DNA of 64,000 nt from Aldehydirespirator sp965219165 (lineage in GTDB: Bacteria > Actinomycetota > Acidimicrobiia > Acidimicrobiales > Aldehydirespiratoraceae). Position 1 is the stretch's first letter. Each line of letters starts with the position of its first letter. The stretch is taken from the NCBI GenBank assembly GCA_965219165.1, contig CBDCMW010000002.1, forward strand, positions 1,054,001-1,118,000, in the 5' to 3' direction. Positions 17,217-26,214 of the stretch are shown one piece after another. The notes beneath the pieces were generated by a model. That model saw only the letters and a program-made list of their open reading frames with translations, made no database searches and was not told where the DNA came from. The translations under genes were made by a program, and so were the position numbers.

Positions 17217-18028
17217 CGCTCGGCCTTGGGGTTGGGGGCGGCCCACAGGGTGGTGCCCCCGGCCATGGAGTTGCCGACCTGGCGGTAGTAGCCGCCGATC
17301 ATCTCGATGGGCTGCAGGCGGTGCAGTTCCTCGGTGGGGCACTCGGGCAGCAGGATTTCGGCGTCGCCGGCGTACACCGGACCGAGGTCGGCGTCGTAGC
17401 CCCGCATGGTGACCAGCTCGTCGAGGGAGTCGGTGCCGTCGACTTCGATGGCTGGCATCTGGCGGCTGTGCAGCATCGGATGGGAGTTGACGAAGCCGGG
17501 CGCCTCGGCGGTGCCGGTGATGGTGAAGCGGGCCCCGGCGATGCGGCGGCCCCAGGTGCTCAAGGTGGCTCCGAAGCGACCGCCCGGCTCCAGACGCGGT
17601 CCGGCCCGACCCACTGTCACGGGCCTGGTCATGGCGATCTCGGCCATCTTCTTGGGGTAGCCCTGCACATGGCCCCGGGCCATGGCGAAGTCCTTGTCCA
17701 CCCAGATGTACGCGGCCCGGCTGTAGGTCGTCCCCCTGAACTTGCAGCGGATGACGGCGAACACCTCCCGGTACTGGGCCCGGACCGGATCGAGCAGCTC
17801 CTCGAAGGTGTCGCTGCAGCTCTGCCACTCGGCCCAGATCATGGCCACGGCGCCGGGGTCGTCGTCGGCGGGCTCCAGCGGGTCGGGCAGCAGCTCGGCC
17901 ACCCGGTCGGGGTCGGTGCGGTACTCGACGGTCAGCATGTCGCCGGAGTAGTGCCAGGGCGGCGCAGGCACGATGCCCGCAGCCCCGGTCGGCGTCCTCG
18001 GATACATGAATCCCTGGAGTTCGGCCAT
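17213..18028 (-). CDS. Acetoacetate decarboxylase family protein
   Basis: A 271-residue protein of the acetoacetate decarboxylase (ADC) superfamily. The segment GHVQGYPKKMAEIAM near residue 120 contains the lysine pair in which one lysine forms the Schiff base in ADC. Other matches are YRTDPDRVAELLPDPLEP at the N-terminus and MIGGYYRQVGNSMAGGTTLW at the end. Family members include decarboxylases as well as aldolase/dehydratase-like enzymes in secondary metabolism, so decarboxylation is likely but not certain. It heads a two-gene unit with the P450 and has a palindromic site 16 nt before its ATG. Confidence 0.82.
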   Translation of the reverse strand: MAELQGFMYPRTPTGAAGIVPAPPWHYSGDMLTVEYRTDPDRVAELLPDPLEPADDDPGAVAMIWAEWQSCSDTFEELLDPVRAQYREVFAVIRCKFRGTTYSRAAYIWVDKDFAMARGHVQGYPKKMAEIAMTRPVTVGRAGPRLEPGGRFGATLSTWGRRIAGARFTITGTAEAPGFVNSHPMLHSRQMPAIEVDGTDSLDELVTMRGYDADLGPVYAGDAEILLPECPTEELHRLQPIEMIGGYYRQVGNSMAGGTTLWAAPNPKAER

Positions 18029-18043
18029 GCACGGACCCTATTT

Positions 18044-18058
18044 GTTTGGCACCGAACG
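18044..18058. promoter_or_regulatory. Candidate MarR-type operator before ADC/P450 operon
   Basis: GTTTGGCACCGAACG is an imperfect inverted repeat between the ADC-family gene (minus strand) and the amidohydrolase (plus strand). Read on the minus strand as GTTCGGTGCCAAAC, it matches 11 of 14 bases of the near-palindrome at 29838-29853 (GTTTGGTAGCAAAC), which lies next to a MarR gene. Confidence 0.45.
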
Positions 18059-18114
18059 ATCAACTTGCGGGCATCAGGGGTCTGCGGCGAATCAAGAAAT
18101 CGGTAGATCTGCCG

Positions 18115-19842
18115 ATGGGCGCCAGTCCGGCAGTTTGGTTCAATCGCCTTGTGGCTCTCGACGACGAGGCACCCGACCTAATCTTGCGGCGCGGGCAGAT
18201 CGTGACGTCGTGCGGTGACATGGTTGCCGACGCGATGGCCGTGCGCGGCAGCCGCGTGTGCGCAGTAGGCCGCGATGACGATGTCTCCTCTCTGATCGGA
18301 CCGCGAACCGAGATCGTTGACCTCGACGGACGCACCGTTGTTCCCGGCATCAACGACTCCCATGTGCACATCGGCTACCTCGGTGCGGTACGTCCGCCGC
18401 TCGCCGTGGACATCGGATTCCCGACGGTTAGGTCCATAGCGGACGTGGTCGCGGCGGTCGGGTCGGCCACACCCGTCAACGGATGGGTGAAGGGCACGGG
18501 TTGGGACGTCGGGTACCTCGAGGACGCCCACGCGGATCGCCTGCCCAACCGCTACGACCTAGACCTCACCAGTAGCGACTCTCCTGTGGCGCTGCGTGAC
18601 TTCTCAGGGCACCAGCTCTGGGTCAACAGCAGGGCGCTGGAGCTGGCAGGCATCAACGAGGACACACCGGATCCGCTCGACGGCGTGATTGTCAGGGATG
18701 GCAGCGGGCGACCGACAGGCCTCTTGCGGGAATCGGCGGCTGCTCTGATCGACCGGCTGCTGCCGTCCTTGACCGAAACAGAGCTCGATCAAGCCTTGGA
18801 CACAGCGCGGACGATCATGCACGCCGAGGGCATTACCTCGGTGACCGACGCAGCGCTCGGTCCCGGCGGCAACACATTCGAGGGAGGCGCAGCCGGGGAG
18901 CGCCTCCTGGAGCGGCTGGCCGGGAGAGCGAGTCGGGAGGACTTTGCGTTGCGGACCACGGTGCTGCTGGCGTTCAGTCCGCTCACGACGTCGAGTCTCA
19001 GTGACGTCACGCAGCATCTCCACTCGTTCGTGCCGCCTTCGGACAAGCCGGGTTGGTTCCGCGTCGCTGGCGTGAAGTTCTTCGCTGACGGCGTCCCGCC
19101 GAACAAGACGGGCTGGGTGAGCCAGCAGTACGCCGGGGGAGGCTGCGGCTGCTTGACGATCGCGGGGGAAACCGATCAGGAGCGGCTGGCGGACCTCGAA
19201 GCGATGATCGATCTCGCTCACAGAGCGGGGCACCAGATCGGCGTTCACGTAACGGGCGATCGTGCCATCGATGCAACGGTTCGGTCGCTGGTGAGAGCCC
19301 AGCGCCGCAGTCCCCGGCCCGACCCCAGGCACTACGTGATCCACGCCGACCTTGCCAGCCCGCAAGCGCTGGATCAACTGGGCATCCACGGGTTCGGTGC
19401 GAGCATGCAGCCGGCCATCAAATGGACGATCGCCGACCTCATGAGGGAGATGCTCGGCAAGGATCGGGCCGACTATCAATGGCCGATGCGGTCGGCGCTC
19501 GACGCCGGTGTGCGGGTCACGTCGAGTTCGGACGCGCCAATCACATTCCCGAGCTGGCGCCAGGGCGTGGAGACCGCAGTCCTTCGCGAGTCCAAGGCCA
19601 CCGGCGAGGTCCACGGGCCACAGGAGCGGATAACGGTCTTGGAGGCGATCCGGACATTCACGGTCAACGGCGCCTGGCAGGACCGAGCCGAGGGATGGAA
19701 GGGAAGCCTGGTCCCTGGGATGGCAGCCGACTACTGCGTCCTCGATGGTCGGATTCTCGACACGGATCTGCAACGGACCACCAAGACCCCGATCGCTGCG
19801 ACCGTTGTGGACGGACGGCTGGTGTTCGGCGATTTCCCATAG
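18115..19842 (+). CDS. YtcJ-type metal-dependent amidohydrolase
   Basis: A 575-residue amidohydrolase-3 family enzyme. It has the small beta-sandwich entry (APDLILRRGQIVTS), the metal-binding NDSHVHIGYLG, GVKFFADGVPP (the strand with the metal-bridging lysine), HQIGVHVTGDRAID, HYVIHADLA and SSSDAPITFPSW, and closes with the C-terminal sandwich LVPGMAADYCVLDGRI. Relatives hydrolyse amides, N-formyl groups or similar bonds. The start could be ATG 18115 or GTG 18151, the latter closer to the conserved domain. It is followed after 48 nt by a branched-chain-type ABC importer operon, so it may act on the imported compound. Confidence 0.85.
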   Translation: MGASPAVWFNRLVALDDEAPDLILRRGQIVTSCGDMVADAMAVRGSRVCAVGRDDDVSSLIGPRTEIVDLDGRTVVPGINDSHVHIGYLGAVRPPLAVDIGFPTVRSIADVVAAVGSATPVNGWVKGTGWDVGYLEDAHADRLPNRYDLDLTSSDSPVALRDFSGHQLWVNSRALELAGINEDTPDPLDGVIVRDGSGRPTGLLRESAAALIDRLLPSLTETELDQALDTARTIMHAEGITSVTDAALGPGGNTFEGGAAGERLLERLAGRASREDFALRTTVLLAFSPLTTSSLSDVTQHLHSFVPPSDKPGWFRVAGVKFFADGVPPNKTGWVSQQYAGGGCGCLTIAGETDQERLADLEAMIDLAHRAGHQIGVHVTGDRAIDATVRSLVRAQRRSPRPDPRHYVIHADLASPQALDQLGIHGFGASMQPAIKWTIADLMREMLGKDRADYQWPMRSALDAGVRVTSSSDAPITFPSWRQGVETAVLRESKATGEVHGPQERITVLEAIRTFTVNGAWQDRAEGWKGSLVPGMAADYCVLDGRILDTDLQRTTKTPIAATVVDGRLVFGDFP

Positions 19843-19890
19843 GCGAAGTTCCCCGATCCATGACAGACAAGAGCCACTGGAGGTATTCGA

Positions 19891-21282
19891 ATGTTCAAAC
19901 AAGCAGGCCCAATCAAGCGTCTAGTGCTTTCAGTGATCGTGCTGGTCTTGATCGCGTCCGGGTGCGGCGACGACGATGCCGTGTCCGACGACGACTCGCC
20001 GGTCGACGCTGCGTCAACGGCGACGACTGGCGAGGAATCGGAGAGCCAAGACTCCACCGGGAGCAGTTCCGTCGCCGAGGGCACCGCCGTTGAAGACGGG
20101 AAGGAAGAGCCCGCGCAGGAGGAATCGTCGGCAGCGGGGCAAGACCCGCCCGCGACACCCGAAGCGCCCTCGGAGGAGGGTGACTCGAGCACTGGCTCGC
20201 CCAGTTCCGAGCCCATCCGGATCGGCGCGATCTCGACGCTGACCGGGCCGGCCTCGTTCCCCGAATCCCATTCGGCGGCGCAGGCGGTGTTCGATCGCGT
20301 CAACGCCGCCGGCGGCATCGGCGGGCGCATGATCGAGTACACCGTGGAGGACGACGGGTTCGATCCCGCGCTCGCGGCTCAGGCCGCGCGGCGGCTCGCC
20401 GACGAGACAGGCGTCGTGGCCATGGTGGGTTCAGCGAGCCTGCTCGAATGCGCCGTCAATTCCCAGTTCTATGCAGAAGCCGGTCTGTACTCCGTCCAGG
20501 GCACGGGCATCGACCCAGTCTGTTTCGCCACCTCGAACATCTCGCCGGTCAACACCGGCCCGTTCTTCTCCGATGCGGTGGCTCTGTTCTATGCGAGCGA
20601 GGACCTCGGGGTAGACAGTGTCTGCTTCGGAGCCTTCGACGTCCCCGACTTCCAGCCTGCATACGCGGCGGCCATCGCGGAGTGGACCGCGGCTACCGGT
20701 AAGGAACTGACGTACTCCGACACGACCCTCATCTTCGACGGAGACCTGACACCGTTCATGCTCGAACTCGATAGCAACGGCTGCGACGCGGCCGTCGTGC
20801 AGGCCAACGACTTCCACTACGTGGCGATGATGCAGATCCGTGAGGCACAAGGCCTTGACGTCCAGATCATCGGACTCACGTCCGGGTACACGGCCGCGGT
20901 GGCCGACCAGTTGGGCGCGGCGGGCAACGGTCTCGTGGTTGCTTCGGAGTTCGAACCGTTCACCGACACTGACAGCAATGCGCTGAGCGACTGGCGGGCG
21001 CTGATGGACGAGGCAGGCGTAGCCCCGACATCGTTCGCCGAGGGCGGTTACTTGGCTGCGACGATCATCGTGAGCGTCTTGGAAGGGATCGAAGGCGAGA
21101 TCACACGGGACTCAGTGGGCGCGGCCCTGCTCGGGCTCGAGCCCGTCGATACCGGCCTCACCGGAACACCCTACGCTTTCGGCGAGGGCGATGCCCATGC
21201 ATCGAATCGCGCCGCGAAGTTTGTGGAGCTCGTCGACGGAGCCTGGGTGGTCAAGACACCGGAGTGGATCGTCGTTCCATGA
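19891..21282 (+). CDS. ABC importer substrate-binding lipoprotein (LivJ-like, first system)
   Basis: A 463-residue lipoprotein. A signal peptide ends at the lipobox IASGC with the lipidated cysteine at residue 25. A long Asp/Glu/Ser/Thr-rich linker (about residues 26-107) tethers the type-I periplasmic-binding fold that starts IRIGAISTLTGPASF and continues with AAQAVFDRVNAAGGIGGRMIE. This is the HAAT family (branched-chain amino acids, amides and related small molecules). A good ribosome-binding site, GGAGG, precedes the ATG. It heads an SBP-LivH-LivMG-LivF operon; the ligand is unknown, and the neighbouring amidohydrolase suggests an amide-type substrate. Confidence 0.9.
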   Translation: MFKQAGPIKRLVLSVIVLVLIASGCGDDDAVSDDDSPVDAASTATTGEESESQDSTGSSSVAEGTAVEDGKEEPAQEESSAAGQDPPATPEAPSEEGDSSTGSPSSEPIRIGAISTLTGPASFPESHSAAQAVFDRVNAAGGIGGRMIEYTVEDDGFDPALAAQAARRLADETGVVAMVGSASLLECAVNSQFYAEAGLYSVQGTGIDPVCFATSNISPVNTGPFFSDAVALFYASEDLGVDSVCFGAFDVPDFQPAYAAAIAEWTAATGKELTYSDTTLIFDGDLTPFMLELDSNGCDAAVVQANDFHYVAMMQIREAQGLDVQIIGLTSGYTAAVADQLGAAGNGLVVASEFEPFTDTDSNALSDWRALMDEAGVAPTSFAEGGYLAATIIVSVLEGIEGEITRDSVGAALLGLEPVDTGLTGTPYAFGEGDAHASNRAAKFVELVDGAWVVKTPEWIVVP

Positions 21283-21318
21283 CGGCGGCCCTCGGGGCCG
21301 GACTCAGTCCAGCGGGCC

Positions 21319-22176
21319 ATGATCCGCTCGCTGGCGGCATCGCTCGGCTCCGGCGCGGCCTACGCGCTGTTCGGTGTGTGCATCGTGCTCGTGTACCGCA
21401 TGGCGGGGACGCTCAACTTCGCCATGACCGGGGTCGGCGCGCTCAGTGCGTTCACGATGCTCGCGCTGATCGAGCACGGTACCGCCGTCGTTCATGCCGC
21501 CATCGTGGCCGTTGTGTTGGGCATGGCGATGGGTGCTGTGATGGGAGCGGTATTCGCATCGTGGTTCCGCGATAGCGACCGGCTGACGAGGAGCACCGTC
21601 ACCATCGCGATCCTGCTGGGGCTGCTGGCCGCAGGATTCAGGATCTTCGGTGACAAGCCGCGAGCGGCCCGCCCGTTCCTCCCGGGCCGCTTCGAGGAGC
21701 TGGCCGGAGTTCGCATCACCTACGACACGATCATGGCGGTCATCCTCGCCTTGGCCGTTGCGACAGCCGCGAGCCTGATTCTGCAGCGGACCAGGATCGG
21801 CATCCGTCTCAGGGCAATGGCGGAGGACTCGGTGACAGCCGAACTGGACGGTGTGCCGGTGGCAGCGTTGACGGTGGCCGTCTGGGGTGTCTCGGGAGGA
21901 ATCGCTGCGGTGGGCGCCATGCTGGTAGGACCGAGCCGGCCAGCCGCGTTCGCACCGCTGGTGTTCCTCGTGCTGCCGGGCCTCGCTGCTGGGCTGGCAG
22001 GCCGATTCTCACGGGTCTGGCCTACCTTGGCGACTGGGTTCGTCATCGCGTTCCTCGAGACGTACTCGGGTCGGTTCTCCGACATCAGCCGATACCGCGG
22101 GACGATCCCGTTCGTGTTCATTCTGGTGCTGCTGTTGTGGCAGCGCCGGGCAGAGGTGTGGGATGACGCGCGCTGA
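21319..22176 (+). CDS. Branched-chain-type ABC permease (LivH-like, first system)
   Basis: A 285-residue integral membrane permease with about eight hydrophobic segments. It opens SLGSGAAYALFGVCIVLVYRMAGTLNF and has the LivH/LivM loop TRIGIRLRAMAEDSVTAEL, which contacts the ATPase. It pairs with the permease half of the following fusion protein to form the membrane channel. Its 3' end overlaps the next gene by 14 nt, so translation is coupled. Its start is 36 nt after the binding-protein stop. Confidence 0.88.
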   Translation: MIRSLAASLGSGAAYALFGVCIVLVYRMAGTLNFAMTGVGALSAFTMLALIEHGTAVVHAAIVAVVLGMAMGAVMGAVFASWFRDSDRLTRSTVTIAILLGLLAAGFRIFGDKPRAARPFLPGRFEELAGVRITYDTIMAVILALAVATAASLILQRTRIGIRLRAMAEDSVTAELDGVPVAALTVAVWGVSGGIAAVGAMLVGPSRPAAFAPLVFLVLPGLAAGLAGRFSRVWPTLATGFVIAFLETYSGRFSDISRYRGTIPFVFILVLLLWQRRAEVWDDAR

Positions 22177-23857
22177 CGTCCGCTTCTTGGGCGCCTCGAT
22201 CGCCGTCGGTGTTGCGGTCTCGTGCCTCAGCGACTTTCGGATCTTTCTCGCAACGGGCGCCATCATCGCGGCAACCATCGCGCGCTCTGTCGGATTCCTC
22301 TACGCGGACACGCGGATGGTGTCGCTGTGCCAGATGAGCTTCGCTGGGATCGGGGGATGGACAGTCGGATGGCTCACACTCAATTCGGGTGTGCCCGTGG
22401 AATCGGCTCTGCTGTTCGGTGGTGTAGCGGCGGTTCCCGTGGGGGTTGTGGTGGGCCTTCCCGCGTTACGCCTGCGCGGCGTGGACCTCGCGGTGGTGAC
22501 CCTCGGATTTGCGGCCGCGATTCAAGTGGCGGTGTTCAACCGGGGGTTCCCGGGGACCCGCTCGAATTTCGTCGTTCCTCGTCCTGGCATCGCGACCTCC
22601 GAAGTCCGCTTCCTGTGGTTCACACTGATTGTCACCGCTCTTCTCGAGCTCGGGCTGCGCCTCGTTCGACGCCGCAGCATTGGGACCGGCTGGGCTCTGG
22701 TCGGGCAATCAGAGCGAGCTACCGCGGCCGCGGGGCGCTCCGTTGTGGTAACCAAGCTCACCGCGTTCGCGGCTAGCGCCTTCGTTGCTGGCATCGCGGG
22801 AGGGCTCCTGGCAATCCAGATCGGACGGCTGTCAGCACGCCAGCTCGAGCCGCTCGACTCGTTGGTCATGTTCGCTCTGGCTGTGATGGCCGGGTCAGCC
22901 AGTGTGCTGGGGGCTGCTGTGGCGGGCGCGCTGTCATCGTGGATGCCAGAACTCTTGCGGGTGTTGAGCTGGTCCCAGGACATTGGGCCGATGGTCTTCG
23001 CCGTCGGTGCGGCGCAGGTCTTGAGTCAGGGCGGAGGTGGGATCGCAGGCCAGTGGACCACCTTGGCCGAGAGGTTCTCGCGTCGAGGTCGCCCGCAACC
23101 CCAGCCCGCGGGCAATATCGAGCATTGCCGGGCTCCGAGTGTGCGCCGGCAGCGGCTGTCAGTGGAGGACCTCACCGTCGACTACTGGTCGGTCCGGGCC
23201 GTTGATCGAGTGTCCGCCGAGGTGGAGCCGGGTGAAGTGGTGGGATTGATCGGGCCCAACGGCGCCGGGAAGTCGACTTTCGTCGACGCGGTGACGGGGT
23301 ACGTCCCGATAGAGAGCGGCACGGCGCGCCTGGGCGGCGTCTCGTTGCCCCCGCTGCCGGTGCATCACCGGATTAGGGCAGGGTTGTCGCGCACGTTCCA
23401 GAGGGAGAGGACGCCGACGAACCTCCGAGTTGGGCAGTTCATCTCCGTGGCCGCTCGGGGTCGGACATCGGCTCTCCAACGGGGGTGGCTGCTTGCCCTC
23501 TTCGACCTGCCTGTACCGGAGACGCCCATTGAACGGCTCGACAGCGCCCAGCGTCGCCGCCTCGAGCTGGTTGCCGCCTTGTGCTCGGCCCCGTCGGTTG
23601 CCTTGCTCGACGAGCCCGCGGCCGGTCTGACCGACGAAGAGTCCAGCCGTCTCGGCTCGGCCCTGAGGACTGTCGCGAAGGAATGGGGTATCGGCGTCGT
23701 GCTCATCGAGCACGATCTCCGTCTCGTGCGGCAGGTATGCGAGTCCGTCATCGTCCTCGACCGAGGCGCGGTCATGACCGTCGGGCCCACGGCGCAAACG
23801 CTGGCCGATCCGCGGGTCGTGGCGTCTTACCTGGGTGTAGAAGGCGAGACGCTGTGA
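22163..23857 (+). CDS. Fused LivM permease-LivG ATPase (first system)
   Basis: A 564-residue fusion. Residues about 1-300 are a LivM-like permease (FLYADTRMVSLCQMSFAGIGG, LPALRLRGVDLAVVTLGFA, RSIGTGWALVGQSERATAAAG). After a basic linker (RRGRPQPQPAG) the rest is a LivG-like ATPase: SVEDLTVDYWSVRAVDRVS, Walker A GLIGPNGAGKSTF, TFQRERTPTNLRV, a degenerate signature LDSAQRRRLELVAAL in place of LSGGQ, Walker B SVALLDEPAAGLTDEE and IEHDLRLV. LivM and LivG are usually separate proteins. A second fusion of the same kind is at 32920-34791. The next gene starts within its stop codon (GTGA). Confidence 0.9.
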   Translation: MTRADVRFLGASIAVGVAVSCLSDFRIFLATGAIIAATIARSVGFLYADTRMVSLCQMSFAGIGGWTVGWLTLNSGVPVESALLFGGVAAVPVGVVVGLPALRLRGVDLAVVTLGFAAAIQVAVFNRGFPGTRSNFVVPRPGIATSEVRFLWFTLIVTALLELGLRLVRRRSIGTGWALVGQSERATAAAGRSVVVTKLTAFAASAFVAGIAGGLLAIQIGRLSARQLEPLDSLVMFALAVMAGSASVLGAAVAGALSSWMPELLRVLSWSQDIGPMVFAVGAAQVLSQGGGGIAGQWTTLAERFSRRGRPQPQPAGNIEHCRAPSVRRQRLSVEDLTVDYWSVRAVDRVSAEVEPGEVVGLIGPNGAGKSTFVDAVTGYVPIESGTARLGGVSLPPLPVHHRIRAGLSRTFQRERTPTNLRVGQFISVAARGRTSALQRGWLLALFDLPVPETPIERLDSAQRRRLELVAALCSAPSVALLDEPAAGLTDEESSRLGSALRTVAKEWGIGVVLIEHDLRLVRQVCESVIVLDRGAVMTVGPTAQTLADPRVVASYLGVEGETL

Positions 23858-24570
23858 GCCCCGTTACACGGCCGATCCTTGAAGTGCGGGATTTGATCGT
23901 CGAGCGTGGCGGCGTGGCGGTTGTCCGAGGCGTCGGTCTCGATGTCCATGCCTCTGAAGTTCTTGCGGTCGTCGGCCCCAACGGTTCTGGGAAGACGTCA
24001 ATGCTGGAGGCAATCTCAGGCGTCGTGCGGGCCGCGGGGGGCTCCGTCGCATTGCACGGCTTCGATGTCACCAGGAAGTCGAGACGGAGACGCAACCGCC
24101 AGGGGCTCGCGCATGTGCGTCAGGGCCGGGCCGTTCTTGCCGAGCTCTCGGTCGACGAGAACCTCCGGGTGGTTGCCCGCGACACCGACCGCGCCTACGA
24201 GATCTTCCCCGAACTGCGGGCAAGGTCGCGCACACGGGCCAGGGAGATCTCGGGAGGGGAGCAGCAGATGCTCGTGCTGGCCCGAGCGCTGATTGCCCGA
24301 CCGTCGTGTCTGCTGATCGACGAGATCTCGTTGGGCCTTGCTCCCGTCGTCGTGCGACGTCTTACGGGTGTGGTGAAGGAGGCTGCTGGAGCCGGAACGG
24401 CCGTGCTGCTCGTCGAGCAGTTCACGTCGGTCGCTCTGGATGTCGCCGATGTGGTGACAGTGCTGGTGCGCGGGGAGGTCGTTCTGCGCGAGCGAGCGGA
24501 CGCCCTGGCAAGAGACCCAGCGATTCTGCAGCGGGCCTACATGGGCGCAGAAGCCGACGAAGCCCAGTGA
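23854..24570 (+). CDS. Branched-chain-type ABC ATPase (LivF-like, first system)
   Basis: A 238-residue ABC ATPase. ILEVRDLIVERGGVAVVRGV leads to Walker A VVGPNGSGKTSML, the Q-loop region LAHVRQGRAVLAELSV, signature EISGGEQQMLVLARALI, Walker B CLLIDEISLGLAPVVV and the switch region VEQFTS. In place of the usual H-loop histidine the protein reads LLVEQF, as is common in LivF. GTG 23854 overlaps the fusion gene stop as GTGA. It completes the importer with the LivG domain of the fusion. Its stop is 5 nt from the end of the convergent LuxR gene. Confidence 0.9.
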   Translation: MSPVTRPILEVRDLIVERGGVAVVRGVGLDVHASEVLAVVGPNGSGKTSMLEAISGVVRAAGGSVALHGFDVTRKSRRRRNRQGLAHVRQGRAVLAELSVDENLRVVARDTDRAYEIFPELRARSRTRAREISGGEQQMLVLARALIARPSCLLIDEISLGLAPVVVRRLTGVVKEAAGAGTAVLLVEQFTSVALDVADVVTVLVRGEVVLRERADALARDPAILQRAYMGAEADEAQ

Positions 24571-24574
24571 CGGG

Positions 24575-25351
24575 CTAGTTGGCTGCGATCAAATGGAGCT
24601 GCATACCGAGCACAGCCGCGTGAGCACGGTTCGCGGCCCGGAGCTTGAACAGGATGTTCTCCACATGAGTTGCCGCTGTCCGCTGGGCGATGAAGAGGTC
24701 GGCCGCAATGCCGGCGTTCGATTTGCCGCGGGCTATCAATTCCAGCACCTCGACCTCGCGCGCGCTGAGGGCAGCCGTCTCGATCCTCGGAGGCAGGGCT
24801 CCGACCAAGTTCTTGAGCGTCGGAGCGATCAGGCACAGGCCGTCGTGGGCCAGATCAGTGATGTCGTCTGCGGATTCGGTCGAGACGTGCATGGCCCCGA
24901 ATACCGCGTCTGACGCTGTTGACAGAGGTATCGAGACACCGCCGCCGAATCCCAGGGGCACTACATAGTTCTGCACGGTCGCGGGCAGCGGGTCCAGGTC
25001 CCAGGTGTCCTTGAGGCGAGTTCCCCGTGGGGACGGCCGAAGGCCGTGCCACTCCTCGAAGAAGTCCCTGCTGCTGAGCCACGCGAGAATCGTGTCGGGA
25101 TAGCCGCGGCTGCAGACGATCTCACTCCGCCCGTTCGCGTCCGGCGCTGAGCTGATGCACATCCCGACGAACGGGAGCAACTGGCTGATTTCGTCGACGA
25201 TGGCTTCGATGCGGTCCTCGGCCGGTACCGTCGAAGTGGCAGCTTCAGACACCGCACCGACGAAACGTGCAACGTCCTGCGGCGATCGCACCGTCGGACC
25301 GTACCACACCAGATCGCAGCCGATGCCCGCCGATCTAGCACGACCGTCCAC
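24575..25351 (-). CDS. LuxR-family transcriptional regulator with GAF-like sensor
   Basis: A 258-residue regulator. The C-terminal LuxR helix-turn-helix spans about residues 190-255 (ALSAREVEVLELIARGKSN, IAQRTAATHVENILFKLRAA). The N-terminal 180 residues look like a GAF-type sensory domain (IDEISQLLPFVGMCISSAPD, VVPLGFGGGVSIPLSTASDA). It converges on the first importer operon and is divergent from the SDR at 25406, so either could be a target. The GTG start at 25351 is the most upstream option; shorter starts are possible. Confidence 0.82.
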   Translation of the reverse strand: MDGRARSAGIGCDLVWYGPTVRSPQDVARFVGAVSEAATSTVPAEDRIEAIVDEISQLLPFVGMCISSAPDANGRSEIVCSRGYPDTILAWLSSRDFFEEWHGLRPSPRGTRLKDTWDLDPLPATVQNYVVPLGFGGGVSIPLSTASDAVFGAMHVSTESADDITDLAHDGLCLIAPTLKNLVGALPPRIETAALSAREVEVLELIARGKSNAGIAADLFIAQRTAATHVENILFKLRAANRAHAAVLGMQLHLIAAN

Positions 25352-25405
25352 ACTTGAACGGACGCACGACGTTTCCGTCGAGCGGTGGACACTAGGGTGG
25401 CACAG

Positions 25406-26164
25406 GTGTCTGACGACGCTTTCGATGTGACGGGCAGGCGGGCGGTCGTGACGGGTGCGTCGGCCGGGATCGGGGCCGCGATCGCGGTCCGTCTGGCCAG
25501 CGCGGGCGCGGATGTGGTCGCGGTGTCGCGATCGGGGGGAGTGCCCGAATCGGAGGGCGCCATCCGACCGCTGTCAGCAGATCTCAGCGATCCTGACAAT
25601 GTCGATGCTGTGATTCCGGCCGCGGTGGCCGAGCTGGGCGGGCTCGACATCCTGGTCAACAACGCGGGCCGGGGCGACTGGCTGCCGCTCAGCGAACTCG
25701 ACCGGGACTACTTCGACGGGCTGGTCGGGTTCAACCTTTGGGCCCCGTTGCGCCTGTGCCAACTGGCCCATCCCTACCTGGCTGCGAGTGACGATTCCGC
25801 CGTGGTGATGATCGGTTCAGTGGACGCAGTGCGACCCTCGGCGGGCGGCGCCGTGTACGGGGCGACCAAGGCTGGCCTGGGAGCGGTCACGGTGGCGCTG
25901 GCCAAGGAGTGGCGGGCCGACGGGATCCGGGTCACGCAGGTCGATCCGGGCATCGTGGACACGCCGATGGCCGCGGACGCGATCCGCGAGCTGACCGCGG
26001 CCGGCGTTTCGGTGAACATCGTCGGCCGGGCGGGAAAGCCCGACGAGATCGCGGCCTTCGTCCACTACCTGGTGGCCCCGGCCGGCCGCTTCGCCACCGG
26101 CGTCTCCTTCCGCCTCGACGGCGGCGCAGTGGCTCTCGGCCCGTTCGACATGATCGAACGCTGA
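25406..26164 (+). CDS. Short-chain dehydrogenase/reductase
   Basis: A 252-residue SDR. It has the glycine-rich cofactor motif VVTGASAGIGAAIA, the NNAG motif (DILVNNAGRGDW), the catalytic serine in VMIGSVDAV, the YxxxK pair in VYGATKAGLGAVT and the PGIVDTPMA loop. The pattern is that of classical NAD(P)-dependent alcohol/ketone oxidoreductases; substrate unknown. I start at GTG 25406, with AGGGTGG upstream; a GTG at 25385 is in frame. The F420-type oxidoreductase at 26215 follows after 50 nt on the same strand. Confidence 0.88.
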   Translation: MSDDAFDVTGRRAVVTGASAGIGAAIAVRLASAGADVVAVSRSGGVPESEGAIRPLSADLSDPDNVDAVIPAAVAELGGLDILVNNAGRGDWLPLSELDRDYFDGLVGFNLWAPLRLCQLAHPYLAASDDSAVVMIGSVDAVRPSAGGAVYGATKAGLGAVTVALAKEWRADGIRVTQVDPGIVDTPMAADAIRELTAAGVSVNIVGRAGKPDEIAAFVHYLVAPAGRFATGVSFRLDGGAVALGPFDMIER

Positions 26165-26214
26165 GGTGAGCCTGCAGGGCCCGGCCCGCTCCGAAGCCGC
26201 GAAGGAGCGCTGAG

